Below are positions 8,142-16,041 of a DNA stretch of 29,725 nt, piece by piece. The stretch is taken from positions 1 through 29,725 of the forward strand of contig CAMBGL010000002.1 of NCBI GenBank assembly GCA_945866155.1, given 5' to 3'. Numbering within the stretch: the stretch's first letter is position 1; the number at the start of each line of letters is the position of its first letter. Made by a program: the position numbers and the translations under genes. Source of the stretch: Bifidobacterium breve. Lineage in GTDB: Bacteria; Actinomycetota; Actinomycetes; Nanopelagicales; Nanopelagicaceae. Under the pieces are notes generated by a model, which worked only from the letters and a program-made list of their open reading frames with translations, was not told the origin of the DNA and searched no databases.

Positions 8142-9454
8142 CAGTTCTCCAAGAAGTGAGAAAGAACCCGAACTCCGAAGTGCAAGCCTTCAATCTCAAC
8201 TCTCTCATCTACTCCGTGAAATAGAGCCATAAAATCTAAATCAGGTGAGAGTTTGAGCGGCGAGAATCCATAACCGATAATGCCCAATTCTGAGAGCGCT
8301 TTATTATCCGTTCCACCACTCATCAAATACGGAACGGGTAGCCCTTCAGGATCCTCACTTACTAGTGCGGCGCACATTGCATCTACAAGTGGCCCTGAAA
8401 AATCACTTTCTAATGCGATATCGCGCGTAATTGTTTCTACTTCAATATCTGGACCAACTAGCTCGCGAATAGTTGCGTTCAGTTCGTCTTCATATCCTGG
8501 AATAAATCGGCCATCAACGACTGCAGTAGCTGTCTGCGGGATTACATTCGCTTTGTAACCGGCCTGAAGCATCGAAGGATTTGCAGTATTTTGCAGCGTT
8601 GCACCGATCATGCGAGCAGTGCTTCCTAGTTCAGTAAGTAAGGGGCGCAAATCTAATTCGTTGTAAGGCTTACCAGTTACTTTGGCTACTCTGCTAAATA
8701 GTTCTTTCACAGTCTTTGAATAGCGCTGCGGCCATTCAAAGTTTCCAATTTTTGCCACGGCCTCTGATAAACGTGTAAGCGCATTTTCAGGGTTGATCAT
8801 CGAGCCATGACCTGCACGCCCTGATGCAGTAAGTCTCATCCAGTGGATTCCCTTTTCTGCAGTTTCCACAAAGTAAAGGCGTTTGTCATCGCCGACAGTT
8901 ACCGAAAATCCGCCTACCTCTGAAACTGCTTCTGAGCATCCCGCGAAAACTTCAGGATGCTTTGCAACCATCCAACGCGAACCAAAGATACTTCCTGCCT
9001 CTTCATCAGCAAAGAAGGCAAGAACAATTCTGCGTGGTGGGACATATCCACGCCTTGCCCACGAACGCACAGTTGCCAACATCATTGCATCCATATTTTT
9101 CATATCGACAGCGCCGCGACCCCAAATCATTCCATCTTTTATAACAGCGGCAAATGGATCAACAGACCAATCATCTGCATTTGCAGGAACTACATCGAGG
9201 TGTCCGTGTAACACGAGCGCTGATCTAGAATCATCAGCGCCCTTGATATTTGCAATTACATTACAACGCCCTGGAGCGGATTCGTAGATCTTTGATTCAA
9301 TACCAACTTCGGCTAGAGAGGCGAGAACATAGTTAGCAATATCTTTTTCATCGCCCTTGCCATCGCCATAATTGACGCTAGGAAATCGAATCAAATCTTG
9401 GCAAATACGAACAGTTTCTAATTCAAGTTCTTCGCGCTCTTGTTGGCTCATCAT
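8138..9454 (-). CDS. M20 family metallopeptidase (ArgE/DapE/ACY1 type)
   Basis: A 438-residue zinc hydrolase of the M20 family. The metal and catalytic residues are visible: His85 and Asp87 in LHGHLDVVP, the bridging Asp118 in GRGAVDMKN, and the Glu pair 151-152 in FFADEEAGS. The dimerisation domain follows from about residue 195 (ETAEKGIHWMRLTASGRAGHGS region). A late His in MALFHGVDERV (near 420) completes the site. The protein could be a dipeptidase, aminoacylase or succinyl-diaminopimelate desuccinylase; the closest actinobacterial relatives are usually annotated generically (for example Rv2141c, near mshC in M. tuberculosis). The start at 9454 is the first of two adjacent ATGs; GAGAAT six bases upstream departs from TANNNT only in its first base. 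Its 3' end overlaps that of the aldo/keto reductase. Confidence 0.92.
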   Translation of the reverse strand: MMSQQEREELELETVRICQDLIRFPSVNYGDGKGDEKDIANYVLASLAEVGIESKIYESAPGRCNVIANIKGADDSRSALVLHGHLDVVPANADDWSVDPFAAVIKDGMIWGRGAVDMKNMDAMMLATVRSWARRGYVPPRRIVLAFFADEEAGSIFGSRWMVAKHPEVFAGCSEAVSEVGGFSVTVGDDKRLYFVETAEKGIHWMRLTASGRAGHGSMINPENALTRLSEAVAKIGNFEWPQRYSKTVKELFSRVAKVTGKPYNELDLRPLLTELGSTARMIGATLQNTANPSMLQAGYKANVIPQTATAVVDGRFIPGYEDELNATIRELVGPDIEVETITRDIALESDFSGPLVDAMCAALVSEDPEGLPVPYLMSGGTDNKALSELGIIGYGFSPLKLSPDLDFMALFHGVDERVEIEGLHFGVRVLSHFLENC

Positions 9455-9484
9455 CTGCTCATTCTCTCGCTTTCATCCCTTCTT

Positions 9485-9514
9485 TTGCACCATACGCGCT
9501 CTCATTGCTATCGT
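9485..9514 (+). promoter_or_regulatory. Promoter of tRNA-Leu
   Basis: TTGCAC (9485-9490), 18-base spacer, TATCGT (9509-9514), ending 12 bases before the mature tRNA 5' end. It is the best -35/-10 pair seen in the window. The apt gene 31 bases after the tRNA may be co-transcribed from it. Confidence 0.45.
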
Positions 9515-9526
9515 TAGCCCGCACTC

Positions 9527-9610
9527 GACCGGGTGGCGGAATTGGCAGACGCGCTAGCTTGAGGTGCTAGTTCTCGCAAGGGATTAGGGGTTCAAGTCCC
9601 CTTTCGGTCA
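9527..9610 (+). tRNA. tRNA-Leu (anticodon GAG)
   Basis: An 84-base class II tRNA. The acceptor stem pairs GACCGGG with TTCGGTC, using two G-U pairs, and the discriminator is A at 9610. The D arm has the leucine-typical GGCGGAATTGGCAGACGCGC. The anticodon stem CTAGC/GCTAG encloses TTGAGGT, giving anticodon GAG for CUC/CUU codons. A long variable arm (TTCTCGCAAGGGATT) and the T arm AGGGG-TTCAAGT-CCCCT follow. CCA is not encoded (CTC follows the discriminator), so it must be added enzymatically. Confidence 0.97.
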
Positions 9611-9641
9611 CTCTTCTCGACAAAGTTACGGCGGTGGCTTC

Positions 9642-10169
9642 GTGAATATAGAACAAGCGCTGTCCTTGATTCGTTCTATTCCTGATTATCCAAAGCCAGG
9701 AATAATCTTTAAGGATATAACTCCCCTGCTCGCAAAGGGAGACGCGCTTCATGCAATTACCGATGCTCTGTCGGCTTTTGCCACTCCTGCAGCATGTATC
9801 GCAGGAATAGAGGCTCGAGGATTCATCTTCGGTTCAACGGTAGCAGCGAACTTAAATCGGGGCTTCATTCCTATTCGCAAAAGCGGAAAACTCCCATTTG
9901 CCACTCACGCGCAGAGTTATGCACTTGAGTATGGTGAAGCAACTATTGAAATACATATAGATGCAATCGCCCCCGGCCAAGAGGTTCTCCTGATTGACGA
10001 TGTTCTTGCGACAGGTGGAACTATGTGTGCAGCTATCGAACTCATTGCGCAGTGCGGTGGGATTGTTGTCGGTGTAGCAACAGTTATAGAGATCCCAATT
10101 CTCCAAGGTCGCAATCGCATCTCCTCTCTCTATCCATCGATGCCGATCTATTCACTGATGACTTCCTAA
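9642..10169 (+). CDS. apt: Adenine phosphoribosyltransferase
   Basis: Converts adenine and PRPP to AMP, the main adenine salvage step. The 175-residue length is normal. It has the family N-terminus (IPDYPKPGIIFKDITPLL, about 13-30), the IEARGFIFG segment near 56-64, and the PRPP-binding loop VLLIDDVLATGGT (115-127). The GTG at 9642 is used because it places the IPDYPKPG segment at the usual distance from the N-terminus. No good Shine-Dalgarno is seen; TTACGG lies 10 bases upstream, and read-through from tRNA-Leu is equally possible. The acyltransferase ATG begins one base after its stop, so the two are co-transcribed. With the NCS2 permease further right it forms an adenine uptake-and-salvage pair. 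Confidence 0.93.
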   Translation: MNIEQALSLIRSIPDYPKPGIIFKDITPLLAKGDALHAITDALSAFATPAACIAGIEARGFIFGSTVAANLNRGFIPIRKSGKLPFATHAQSYALEYGEATIEIHIDAIAPGQEVLLIDDVLATGGTMCAAIELIAQCGGIVVGVATVIEIPILQGRNRISSLYPSMPIYSLMTS

Positions 10170-10170
10170 A

Positions 10171-12021
10171 ATGCGTATCCCCCAGATTCAAGGACTTCGC
10201 GCACTCGCAGCGATACTCGTAACATTATTTCATGCTCGCCTCATGCCAGGTGGGTTCATTGGCGTCGATATCTTCTATGTGATTTCAGGCTGTCTTATAA
10301 CGGGACTAATCCTTCGCGAAATCGATCGTGATGGAAAGCTCGATCTACCAGCCTTTTATCAAGGCCGTATCAAGCGCTTGTTGCCCACATCGGCATTTGT
10401 ACTTATTTGCACAGCTCTTATTTCGTGGATTGTCTTGCCAGCGATTACTCGTAACAATCTAGGTAAAGATCTCATAGCCGCATCGCTTTACGTCTCAAAT
10501 TATCTCTTTGCTTGGTGGCAAAATGATTATCAAAATCTCGATGCCACGCCCTCGCCTGTTATTCATTACTGGTCTCTCGCTGTTGAAGAACAGTTCTACC
10601 TTGTATGGCCTATTTTCATTCTTGCCTTAGCAAAGTTGGGTAAGCGAATTTATCTGATCACCGGCATTAGTTTCGTAACAGGAATCTCTCTTCTATTCTC
10701 CATTTATCAGACAGAAACTTCACCGATTTGGGCATTTTATGGGCTACCAACTCGAGCATGGGAATTGGGATTGGGTTCCCTGCTGCTATTTGTTCCTCCA
10801 ACATTTTTCAAATCTAGATTAATCCCCTGGATAGCGTTTGTAGGAATTATTTTTTCATCGCTTCGATATGACGAAAATACTGCTTTTCCGGGCTGGAAGG
10901 CGCTACTTCCTGTACTAGCAACTCTTCTCTTCATTGCTTCGATAAATTCTTGGCCTCCAATTTTTAATGACTTGAGCAATAATCGAATTTCCCAATGGCT
11001 AGGCGCGATTTCCTATCCTCTCTATCTTTGGCACTGGCCCGCATTAGTAATTCCAAGCGCTCTTCTTGGACGCCCCCTTCATTTAGCCGAGCGATTTGCA
11101 TGTATCGCTCTAACAATTCTTCTAGCTCATCTCACTCATCGTTATGTCGAGCAACCACTGCGCCATAAAGAAATCTCGCCAAGAAAAATATACCAAGGTG
11201 CAATATCTGTCACCTTGGTATCGGCCCTTCTTTCTGCCGGAATAACACTTACATCCTCAGACGAAATTTCGATTCAAGGTGTAACAACGACGAAATTCTC
11301 GTTAGCTGATGTTATGAAACGACCAGATATTTATGGAGACGCCTGTCATGTAAACTATGGAGAAGTAGAGTCAGATGATTGCACCTATGGAGATACGAGA
11401 AGTAAGAGAACTCTCGTTCTCTATGGAGATTCACATGCAGCTCAATGGTTCCCAGCACTGAACGCATTAGCGAAACAAAACAATCTCAAACTTATATCTT
11501 TGACAAAATCAGCTTGTTCAGCAGTAGATTCCAAACGCAGGGATCAAGGTGCCTTCAAAATGGCGGACTGCAGTAAGTGGCGTGAGAATTCAATCAAGAG
11601 AATTGCAAAGATCAGACCAGTTGCGGTTATCACCAGTAGCTTTGCACATTTCGAAGCACCAGGTAATTACCCAAGTAGAGCTCAGTGGTGGAGCGATGGT
11701 CAACGTCGACTTCTTGAAGATCTACAAGGGAAGACTCAAAAAATCATCTATATAGCTGATACCCCGCAACCACTGCGCGATATTCCTTCGTGTCTGGCAT
11801 CCCGCAAGAGTTCTACGTGCGATTCAACTAAGAAAACACCAGTGCGAATAATTCGAGGCTTCGACATTATTGATCCGACTTCATGGCTGTGCACAAGTTA
11901 CTGCCCCGCAATAGTCGATGGTGTCGTCGCCTACAGAGATAACTCCCATATCTCAGTAGATATGTCCTTATCCCTAATTTCTCGCCTTCGTGCCGAGCTA
12001 AGTGCGCGACAGATTTTCTAA
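10171..12021 (+). CDS. OafA/YrhL-type acyltransferase with C-terminal SGNH domain
   Basis: A 616-residue membrane protein. Residues 1 to about 350 form an acyltransferase-3 domain with about ten membrane segments and the motifs RALAAILVTLFHA (about 10-22), GVDIFYVISGCLITGLI (30-46) and HYWSLAVEEQFYLVWP (His132). A periplasmic SGNH hydrolase-like domain follows, with GDSH (Asp420-Ser-His422) and the second catalytic pair DNSH (Asp590, His593). Two-domain proteins of this form O-acetylate cell-surface glycans such as peptidoglycan, teichoic acids or exopolysaccharide; the acceptor is unknown here. It starts one base after the apt stop and is followed 21 bases later by tdk. This placement inside a nucleotide-salvage unit has no obvious functional logic and may be a lineage-specific insertion. 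Confidence 0.93.
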   Translation: MRIPQIQGLRALAAILVTLFHARLMPGGFIGVDIFYVISGCLITGLILREIDRDGKLDLPAFYQGRIKRLLPTSAFVLICTALISWIVLPAITRNNLGKDLIAASLYVSNYLFAWWQNDYQNLDATPSPVIHYWSLAVEEQFYLVWPIFILALAKLGKRIYLITGISFVTGISLLFSIYQTETSPIWAFYGLPTRAWELGLGSLLLFVPPTFFKSRLIPWIAFVGIIFSSLRYDENTAFPGWKALLPVLATLLFIASINSWPPIFNDLSNNRISQWLGAISYPLYLWHWPALVIPSALLGRPLHLAERFACIALTILLAHLTHRYVEQPLRHKEISPRKIYQGAISVTLVSALLSAGITLTSSDEISIQGVTTTKFSLADVMKRPDIYGDACHVNYGEVESDDCTYGDTRSKRTLVLYGDSHAAQWFPALNALAKQNNLKLISLTKSACSAVDSKRRDQGAFKMADCSKWRENSIKRIAKIRPVAVITSSFAHFEAPGNYPSRAQWWSDGQRRLLEDLQGKTQKIIYIADTPQPLRDIPSCLASRKSSTCDSTKKTPVRIIRGFDIIDPTSWLCTSYCPAIVDGVVAYRDNSHISVDMSLSLISRLRAELSARQIF

Positions 12022-12042
12022 TATTCGTGACAGGATACGCCG

Positions 12043-12687
12043 GTGGCTGAACTCATCTATTACTGCGGAACTATGGATAGCGGAAAATCTACCCTCGCCC
12101 TTCAGACTGCGCACAATCATCAAAGTCGCGGACGTACTGGTCTTATTTTCACATCCAAGGACAGAGCGGGTACTGGTGTAATTTCTTCTCGCCTTGGGCT
12201 GCAAAGTCCCGCGATTGAAGTTGCTCCCACACTAGATATACATCGATATGTTGTTGACCATCTTTCGCTCGGTGAACGAATTGATTACATTATTTGCGAT
12301 GAGGCGCAGTTCTATGAGAGCGCACAAATTGATCAGTTGGCCAAGATTGTCGATGGTTTGAGTATTGATGTTTTTGCATTTGGAATTCTTACAGATTTTC
12401 GCACATCACTATTTCCGGGATCGGCTCGCCTTGTGGAATTAGCAGACCGCGTAAATACTTTACAAGTTGAAGCTCTGTGCTGGTGTGGTGCCCGGGCAAC
12501 TCATAATGCTCGAACCGTAGGTGGCGTCATGGTTGTCGAAGGCGAGCAAGTTGTTGTTGGTGACGTGGCCACAGGTTCTGAAGTTGCCTATGAAGTTCTT
12601 TGCCGTCGCCATCACATGAGGCAAGTTACGGCGCGCGGTTCTCGCGCTGCCCATACTTCCACTGAACCGTTACCATTCACACTCTAA
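12043..12687 (+). CDS. tdk: Thymidine kinase
   Basis: Phosphorylates thymidine to dTMP with ATP in the pyrimidine salvage pathway. It is a 214-residue type II thymidine kinase. The P-loop is GTMDSGKST (9-17), the Walker B/catalytic segment ICDEAQFYE contains Glu87, and a C-terminal zinc-binding lasso carries CWC (146-148) and CRRH (187-190). The GTG start at 12043 is preceded by CAGGATACGCCG: AGGA may act as Shine-Dalgarno, or CAGGAT as a near-consensus -10 six bases upstream of a leaderless start; the sequence does not decide. It lies 21 bases after the acyltransferase and 13 bases before the alcohol dehydrogenase. Confidence 0.95.
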   Translation: MAELIYYCGTMDSGKSTLALQTAHNHQSRGRTGLIFTSKDRAGTGVISSRLGLQSPAIEVAPTLDIHRYVVDHLSLGERIDYIICDEAQFYESAQIDQLAKIVDGLSIDVFAFGILTDFRTSLFPGSARLVELADRVNTLQVEALCWCGARATHNARTVGGVMVVEGEQVVVGDVATGSEVAYEVLCRRHHMRQVTARGSRAAHTSTEPLPFTL

Positions 12688-12689
12688 TT

Positions 12690-12696
12690 AGGGGGA
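12690..12696 (+). promoter_or_regulatory. Strong ribosome binding site of alcohol dehydrogenase gene
   Basis: AGGGGGA, four bases before the ATG at 12701. It is one of the strongest Shine-Dalgarno sequences in the window and contrasts with the leaderless genes, consistent with an operon-internal gene after tdk. Confidence 0.75.
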
Positions 12697-12700
12697 AAAA

Positions 12701-13741
12701 ATGAAAACTCGTGGCCTTGCTGTTTTGAAAGCATCTGGAGAATTTGCAAACTTCGAATTTAATCGCCGTGAGTTGCGTCCAAACGATATCGCCCTCGATA
12801 TTACATACGCGGGTATCTGCCACTCGGATATTCATCAGGCTCGTGAGGAATGGGGTCCTGCAATTTTTCCCATGGTTCCTGGTCACGAAATTGTCGGAAC
12901 AGTAATTGCGCGTGGTTCAGCGGTAAAAAACTTCACTGTAGGAGAAATTGTTGGAGTAGGAGTCTTTGTTGACTCTTGTCGCAAATGCGAAAGCTGTAAA
13001 AAGGGTTTACAGAATTATTGCCTCGAAGGTATGACAGGTACATATAACGGGCTAGAGCGCGATGGAACAACTGTTGCGATGGGTGGATACTCAAATAAGT
13101 TTGTTATCGATGCGGACTATGCAGTCCATGTTCCATCGCATTTAGATCAAAGTGGAGTCGCACCACTCCTGTGTGCAGGTATAACTCTCTACTCCCCATT
13201 GAAAAATTGGAAAGCTGGACCTGGCATGAAGGTCGGAGTTATGGGTCTAGGAGGCCTTGGGCACATGGGTGTGAAATTTGCTCACGCGATGGGGGCAGAT
13301 GTAACTGTTTTCTCACATTCACCTAGCAAAGAATCCGATGCGCTAGCCATGGGCGCTGATCATTTTGTTTCAACGAAAGATCTCGCGAACTTGAAACCAC
13401 ATCACAAGAAATTCGATCTGATTCTAAATACTGTGAGTGCACGCCTAGATATCAATGAATATCTTGAGCTACTCAAGCTCGATGGAACACTCGTCATTAT
13501 TGGATTACCAGGAGAGCCCTACGCAGTACAGCCAGGAGCGCTCCTCAACGGACGACGCTCAATGGCTGGTTCAATGATCGGTGGGATGCCAGAGCTTCAG
13601 GAGATGCTCGATTTCTGCGGTAAGCACAACATCGTCAGTGATGTGGAAGTAATCAATGCCGACTATGTCGATACTGCCTATAACAGAACAGTTTCAAGCG
13701 ATGTGAAATACCGCTTTGTTATTGATGCTTCAACGATCTAA
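12701..13741 (+). CDS. Zinc-dependent alcohol dehydrogenase, cinnamyl-alcohol-dehydrogenase type
   Basis: A 346-residue medium-chain dehydrogenase/reductase that interconverts an alcohol and an aldehyde using NAD(P). Catalytic zinc ligands are Cys40 (GICHSDIH), His62-Glu63 (VPGHEIVG) and Cys158 (LLCAGITLY). The structural zinc site is Cys93, Cys96, Cys99 and Cys107. The Rossmann glycine motif is GLGGLGHMG (182-190). The HSD signature after the catalytic Cys places it in the CAD/YahK-like branch of bacterial NADPH-dependent aldehyde reductases, to which mycobacterial AdhC also belongs. The substrate is unresolved. It has a strong Shine-Dalgarno, follows tdk by 13 bases, and its TAA overlaps the convergent DUF554 stop by four bases. 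Confidence 0.94.
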   Translation: MKTRGLAVLKASGEFANFEFNRRELRPNDIALDITYAGICHSDIHQAREEWGPAIFPMVPGHEIVGTVIARGSAVKNFTVGEIVGVGVFVDSCRKCESCKKGLQNYCLEGMTGTYNGLERDGTTVAMGGYSNKFVIDADYAVHVPSHLDQSGVAPLLCAGITLYSPLKNWKAGPGMKVGVMGLGGLGHMGVKFAHAMGADVTVFSHSPSKESDALAMGADHFVSTKDLANLKPHHKKFDLILNTVSARLDINEYLELLKLDGTLVIIGLPGEPYAVQPGALLNGRRSMAGSMIGGMPELQEMLDFCGKHNIVSDVEVINADYVDTAYNRTVSSDVKYRFVIDASTI

Positions 13742-14472
13742 ATAAACTGATGCATAGCAAGTGCGAGTAAAGGCGCAATAGCGAGAGCGGGTAATAAGTT
13801 ACCTACTGCAACAGACTTTATTTTCAGCAATCTCAATGCGATACATAAAAGCATAATGCCACCAACAACGGTCATTGCATCTACCTGATAACCATCTAAA
13901 ACCTTGCCAAGAGCGAGGCCGATTACCGTCCATACACCTTGATAAATGCCAACAGGTAGAGCAGATACTGCGACCCCCCAGCCAAGGGATGTAGCAAAAG
14001 CCATTGCGGCGAAGAAGTCCAGTGTGCTTTTCAGTAAAAGTTGATCGATGCCTGTCGACATACCATCGCTAATACTTCCCAAAATTGCCAGTGGACCAAT
14101 TGCAAATAGAAGTGAGGCAGATACGAATCCTTCGATAAAGGGACTCTCTTGTGATGCACCGAAACGTTGACGTAACTTCTCTCCCACTCCATCGAGTCGA
14201 TCCTCCAGGTTGAGAGCTGATCCGATGAGACCACCGATGAGTAATGATCCAAGTACTACCAGTAGAGCCCATCCAGATGGAAGAGAATCAATATATCGAG
14301 GTGACCAGAGTGGAATGAGTGCACTTCCCGCACCTAAAAATGTGACTAAGCCGAGTACATCGGTTAGTAGGTCTCGCGTTTTAACTCTCATGCGGTTACC
14401 TATGAGAACTCCAATTGATGCTCCACCGACAATTGTTATTACATTGATGAGTGTGCCTATTCCAGGAAACAT
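13738..14472 (-). CDS. DUF554 family membrane protein
   Basis: A 244-residue, strongly hydrophobic protein with about seven membrane segments, matching the DUF554 (YdfK-like, COG1811) family. Recognisable parts are the start GTLINVITIVGGASIGVLIG, the central GFVSASLLFAIGPLAILGS with SDG following, and LLKSTLDFFAAMAFATSLGWGV. The function is unknown and it is often listed as a possible transporter. The ATG at 14472 is preceded by AGGA, and the gene lies six bases after uppP, so the two are probably one transcript from the uppP promoter. Confidence 0.9.
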   Translation of the reverse strand: MFPGIGTLINVITIVGGASIGVLIGNRMRVKTRDLLTDVLGLVTFLGAGSALIPLWSPRYIDSLPSGWALLVVLGSLLIGGLIGSALNLEDRLDGVGEKLRQRFGASQESPFIEGFVSASLLFAIGPLAILGSISDGMSTGIDQLLLKSTLDFFAAMAFATSLGWGVAVSALPVGIYQGVWTVIGLALGKVLDGYQVDAMTVVGGIMLLCIALRLLKIKSVAVGNLLPALAIAPLLALAMHQFI

Positions 14473-14478
14473 TTAGTC

Positions 14479-15339
14479 CTACGCAAACCTGATGATTGAG
14501 GCTAAACCGAATACGAAGCAATAAATCGCAAACGGATAAAGGGTTTTCGTTTTGAACCATTTGACTAAAAATGTCACTGATACGTAGGTTGCAAAGAATG
14601 AAACAATTGAACCTGCAGCAATAGGACCTAACAATGATCTATATTCTGGCGCAAACAAATCAGGTAATTTCAAAAATGCAGCCCCTGCAATTACAGGTAG
14701 CGCTAAAAGAAAAGCAAAATCAGACGCTGTTGCGTGTGAGAGTTTTCTCAGTAATCCAGCACTCATACTCACACCGAATCTACTGATTCCAGAGAGCAGG
14801 GCTAATGACTGCGCGAATCCGACTGTCATCGCTGCCGGAATAGATAAATGTTCAACAATCTGTGCATTTGAATCTTCATTTAGATGTGATCGATTGCTTT
14901 TGCGGGTCAATCTTTCGGCACTAAAGAGTAATAAGCCATTTATTGTGAGAAAAGTACCGGCAGCAAATGGACTCGCGAACACATCCTGCAATGACTTCTC
15001 GAAAGTAAAACCTAAAACCGCTACAGGAATTGTTGCTAGAAATACGCGCCAAAAAACGCGAGATGCATCATTATGTTGCCCGCGTAATGAGTTGAGCGCT
15101 CCCCTAATGAGAGCAAACCATCTTTTGCGAAAGACTAAGAAGAGCGCGATGGCGCTAGCGGCGTGCAGTGCAACTGTCACAGCGAGATATGGTGAATTTG
15201 GATCTGTTGTAAAACTTGACCACGATCCACCAATCCAGCCAGGAATCAAAACTGCATGGCCAAGAGATGAAATAGGAAATAGTTCTGTGATTCCTTGAAT
15301 CAGTCCGATGAGGATGGTCTGAAAGTAGGTGAATTCCAT
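14479..15339 (-). CDS. uppP: Undecaprenyl-diphosphatase, divergent subtype
   Basis: Dephosphorylates undecaprenyl pyrophosphate to recycle the lipid carrier for peptidoglycan and other glycans, at the cytoplasmic membrane. The 286 residues form about eight membrane segments. The first signature is IQGITELFPISSLGHAVLIP (14-33), with Glu19 and the SSxGH serine/histidine; the second is LLSGISRFGVSMSAGLL with its arginine. Both depart from the common forms EFLPISSSGHL and PGxSRSG, marking a subtype different from the usual actinobacterial UppP. The ATG at 15339 is seven bases after TAACCT. It is divergent from the YczE gene with 33 bases between, and is followed by DUF554. Confidence 0.88.
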   Translation of the reverse strand: MEFTYFQTILIGLIQGITELFPISSLGHAVLIPGWIGGSWSSFTTDPNSPYLAVTVALHAASAIALFLVFRKRWFALIRGALNSLRGQHNDASRVFWRVFLATIPVAVLGFTFEKSLQDVFASPFAAGTFLTINGLLLFSAERLTRKSNRSHLNEDSNAQIVEHLSIPAAMTVGFAQSLALLSGISRFGVSMSAGLLRKLSHATASDFAFLLALPVIAGAAFLKLPDLFAPEYRSLLGPIAAGSIVSFFATYVSVTFLVKWFKTKTLYPFAIYCFVFGLASIIRFA

Positions 15340-15346
15340 ATGGAGC

Positions 15347-15352
15347 AGGTTA
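15347..15352 (-). promoter_or_regulatory. -10 element of uppP-DUF554
   Basis: TAACCT on the minus strand, seven bases before the uppP ATG, with no Shine-Dalgarno. The opposing YczE -10 lies nine bases away, so the two promoters share a 33-base intergenic region and must overlap. Confidence 0.5.
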
Positions 15353-15360
15353 TCGTGTAG

Positions 15361-15366
15361 TAGCCT
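15361..15366 (+). promoter_or_regulatory. -10 element of YczE-type gene
   Basis: TAGCCT, six bases, then the ATG at 15373; no Shine-Dalgarno. The hexamer and spacing match those of the phosphatase operon. Confidence 0.55.
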
Positions 15367-15372
15367 CCACTA

Positions 15373-16041
15373 ATGTCATTGAATTCGATCATGCATTGGC
15401 TGCGCCCACATAAAACGATTCCGGTAATGCCGTGGACTGGTACAGGTCGCTGGGATCTATCAACTAAGCGCTCACTCATTTTGACTTTAGGTCTAGTTAT
15501 TTTCGGGCTCGGAGACTCGCTTCTCATTCAGAGTCATATTGGAAATGCTCCATGGTCAGTACTCGCGCAAGGCGTTTCGCAAAATCTGAATATCACTCTT
15601 GGTTGGTCCACATTTATTTTGAGTTCCCTCGTATTGCTTTTTTGGATTCCATTAGGTGAAAGACCTGGTTTTGGAACACTCATGAATATTATTTTTATTG
15701 CAGCGGCAATCGAATTCGGAGTAACATATTTTCCAGTCGCACCAAATTATTTCGCCGGCATCATCTACTGCTTCATTGGAATTGCTCTCGTGGGATTAGG
15801 TTCAACCTTCTATATAACCTGCGGCTTAGGACCTGGCCCTCGTGATGGCTTGATGACAGCGATACACAATAAATCGGGGATTCGGGTGGGCCGCGTACGT
15901 CTTGCCATTGAAGCAACGGTCTTGGTTCTGGGAGCCCTCTTAGGTGGGCGTATTGGCCTTGGAACTGCGCTATTCGCGCTTTTCATCGGACAATCTATTG
16001 CGATTTCACTCGGTGTTGTTTCCAGATTTACCTCAAAGTAA
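15373..16041 (+). CDS. YczE/YyaS-type integral membrane protein
   Basis: A 222-residue protein with about five membrane segments, matching the COG2364 (YczE) family. Characteristic segments are GLVIFGLGDSLLIQSHIGNAPW (about 40-61), GTLMNIIFIAAAIE and YITCGLGPGPRDGLMTAI (near 150). Some relatives sit beside transcription regulators or biosynthetic clusters, but the function is unknown. The N-terminal 30 residues are basic and cytoplasmic by the positive-inside rule. The leaderless ATG at 15373 is supported by its -10. The NCS2 permease follows in the same direction after 93 bases holding a structured leader, so read-through is possible. Confidence 0.88.
   Translation: MSLNSIMHWLRPHKTIPVMPWTGTGRWDLSTKRSLILTLGLVIFGLGDSLLIQSHIGNAPWSVLAQGVSQNLNITLGWSTFILSSLVLLFWIPLGERPGFGTLMNIIFIAAAIEFGVTYFPVAPNYFAGIIYCFIGIALVGLGSTFYITCGLGPGPRDGLMTAIHNKSGIRVGRVRLAIEATVLVLGALLGGRIGLGTALFALFIGQSIAISLGVVSRFTSK

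Noticed and set aside
9527..9610. tRNA-Leu as an integration site
   Set aside because: No direct repeat of the tRNA 3' end, integrase or mobile genes were seen in the window.
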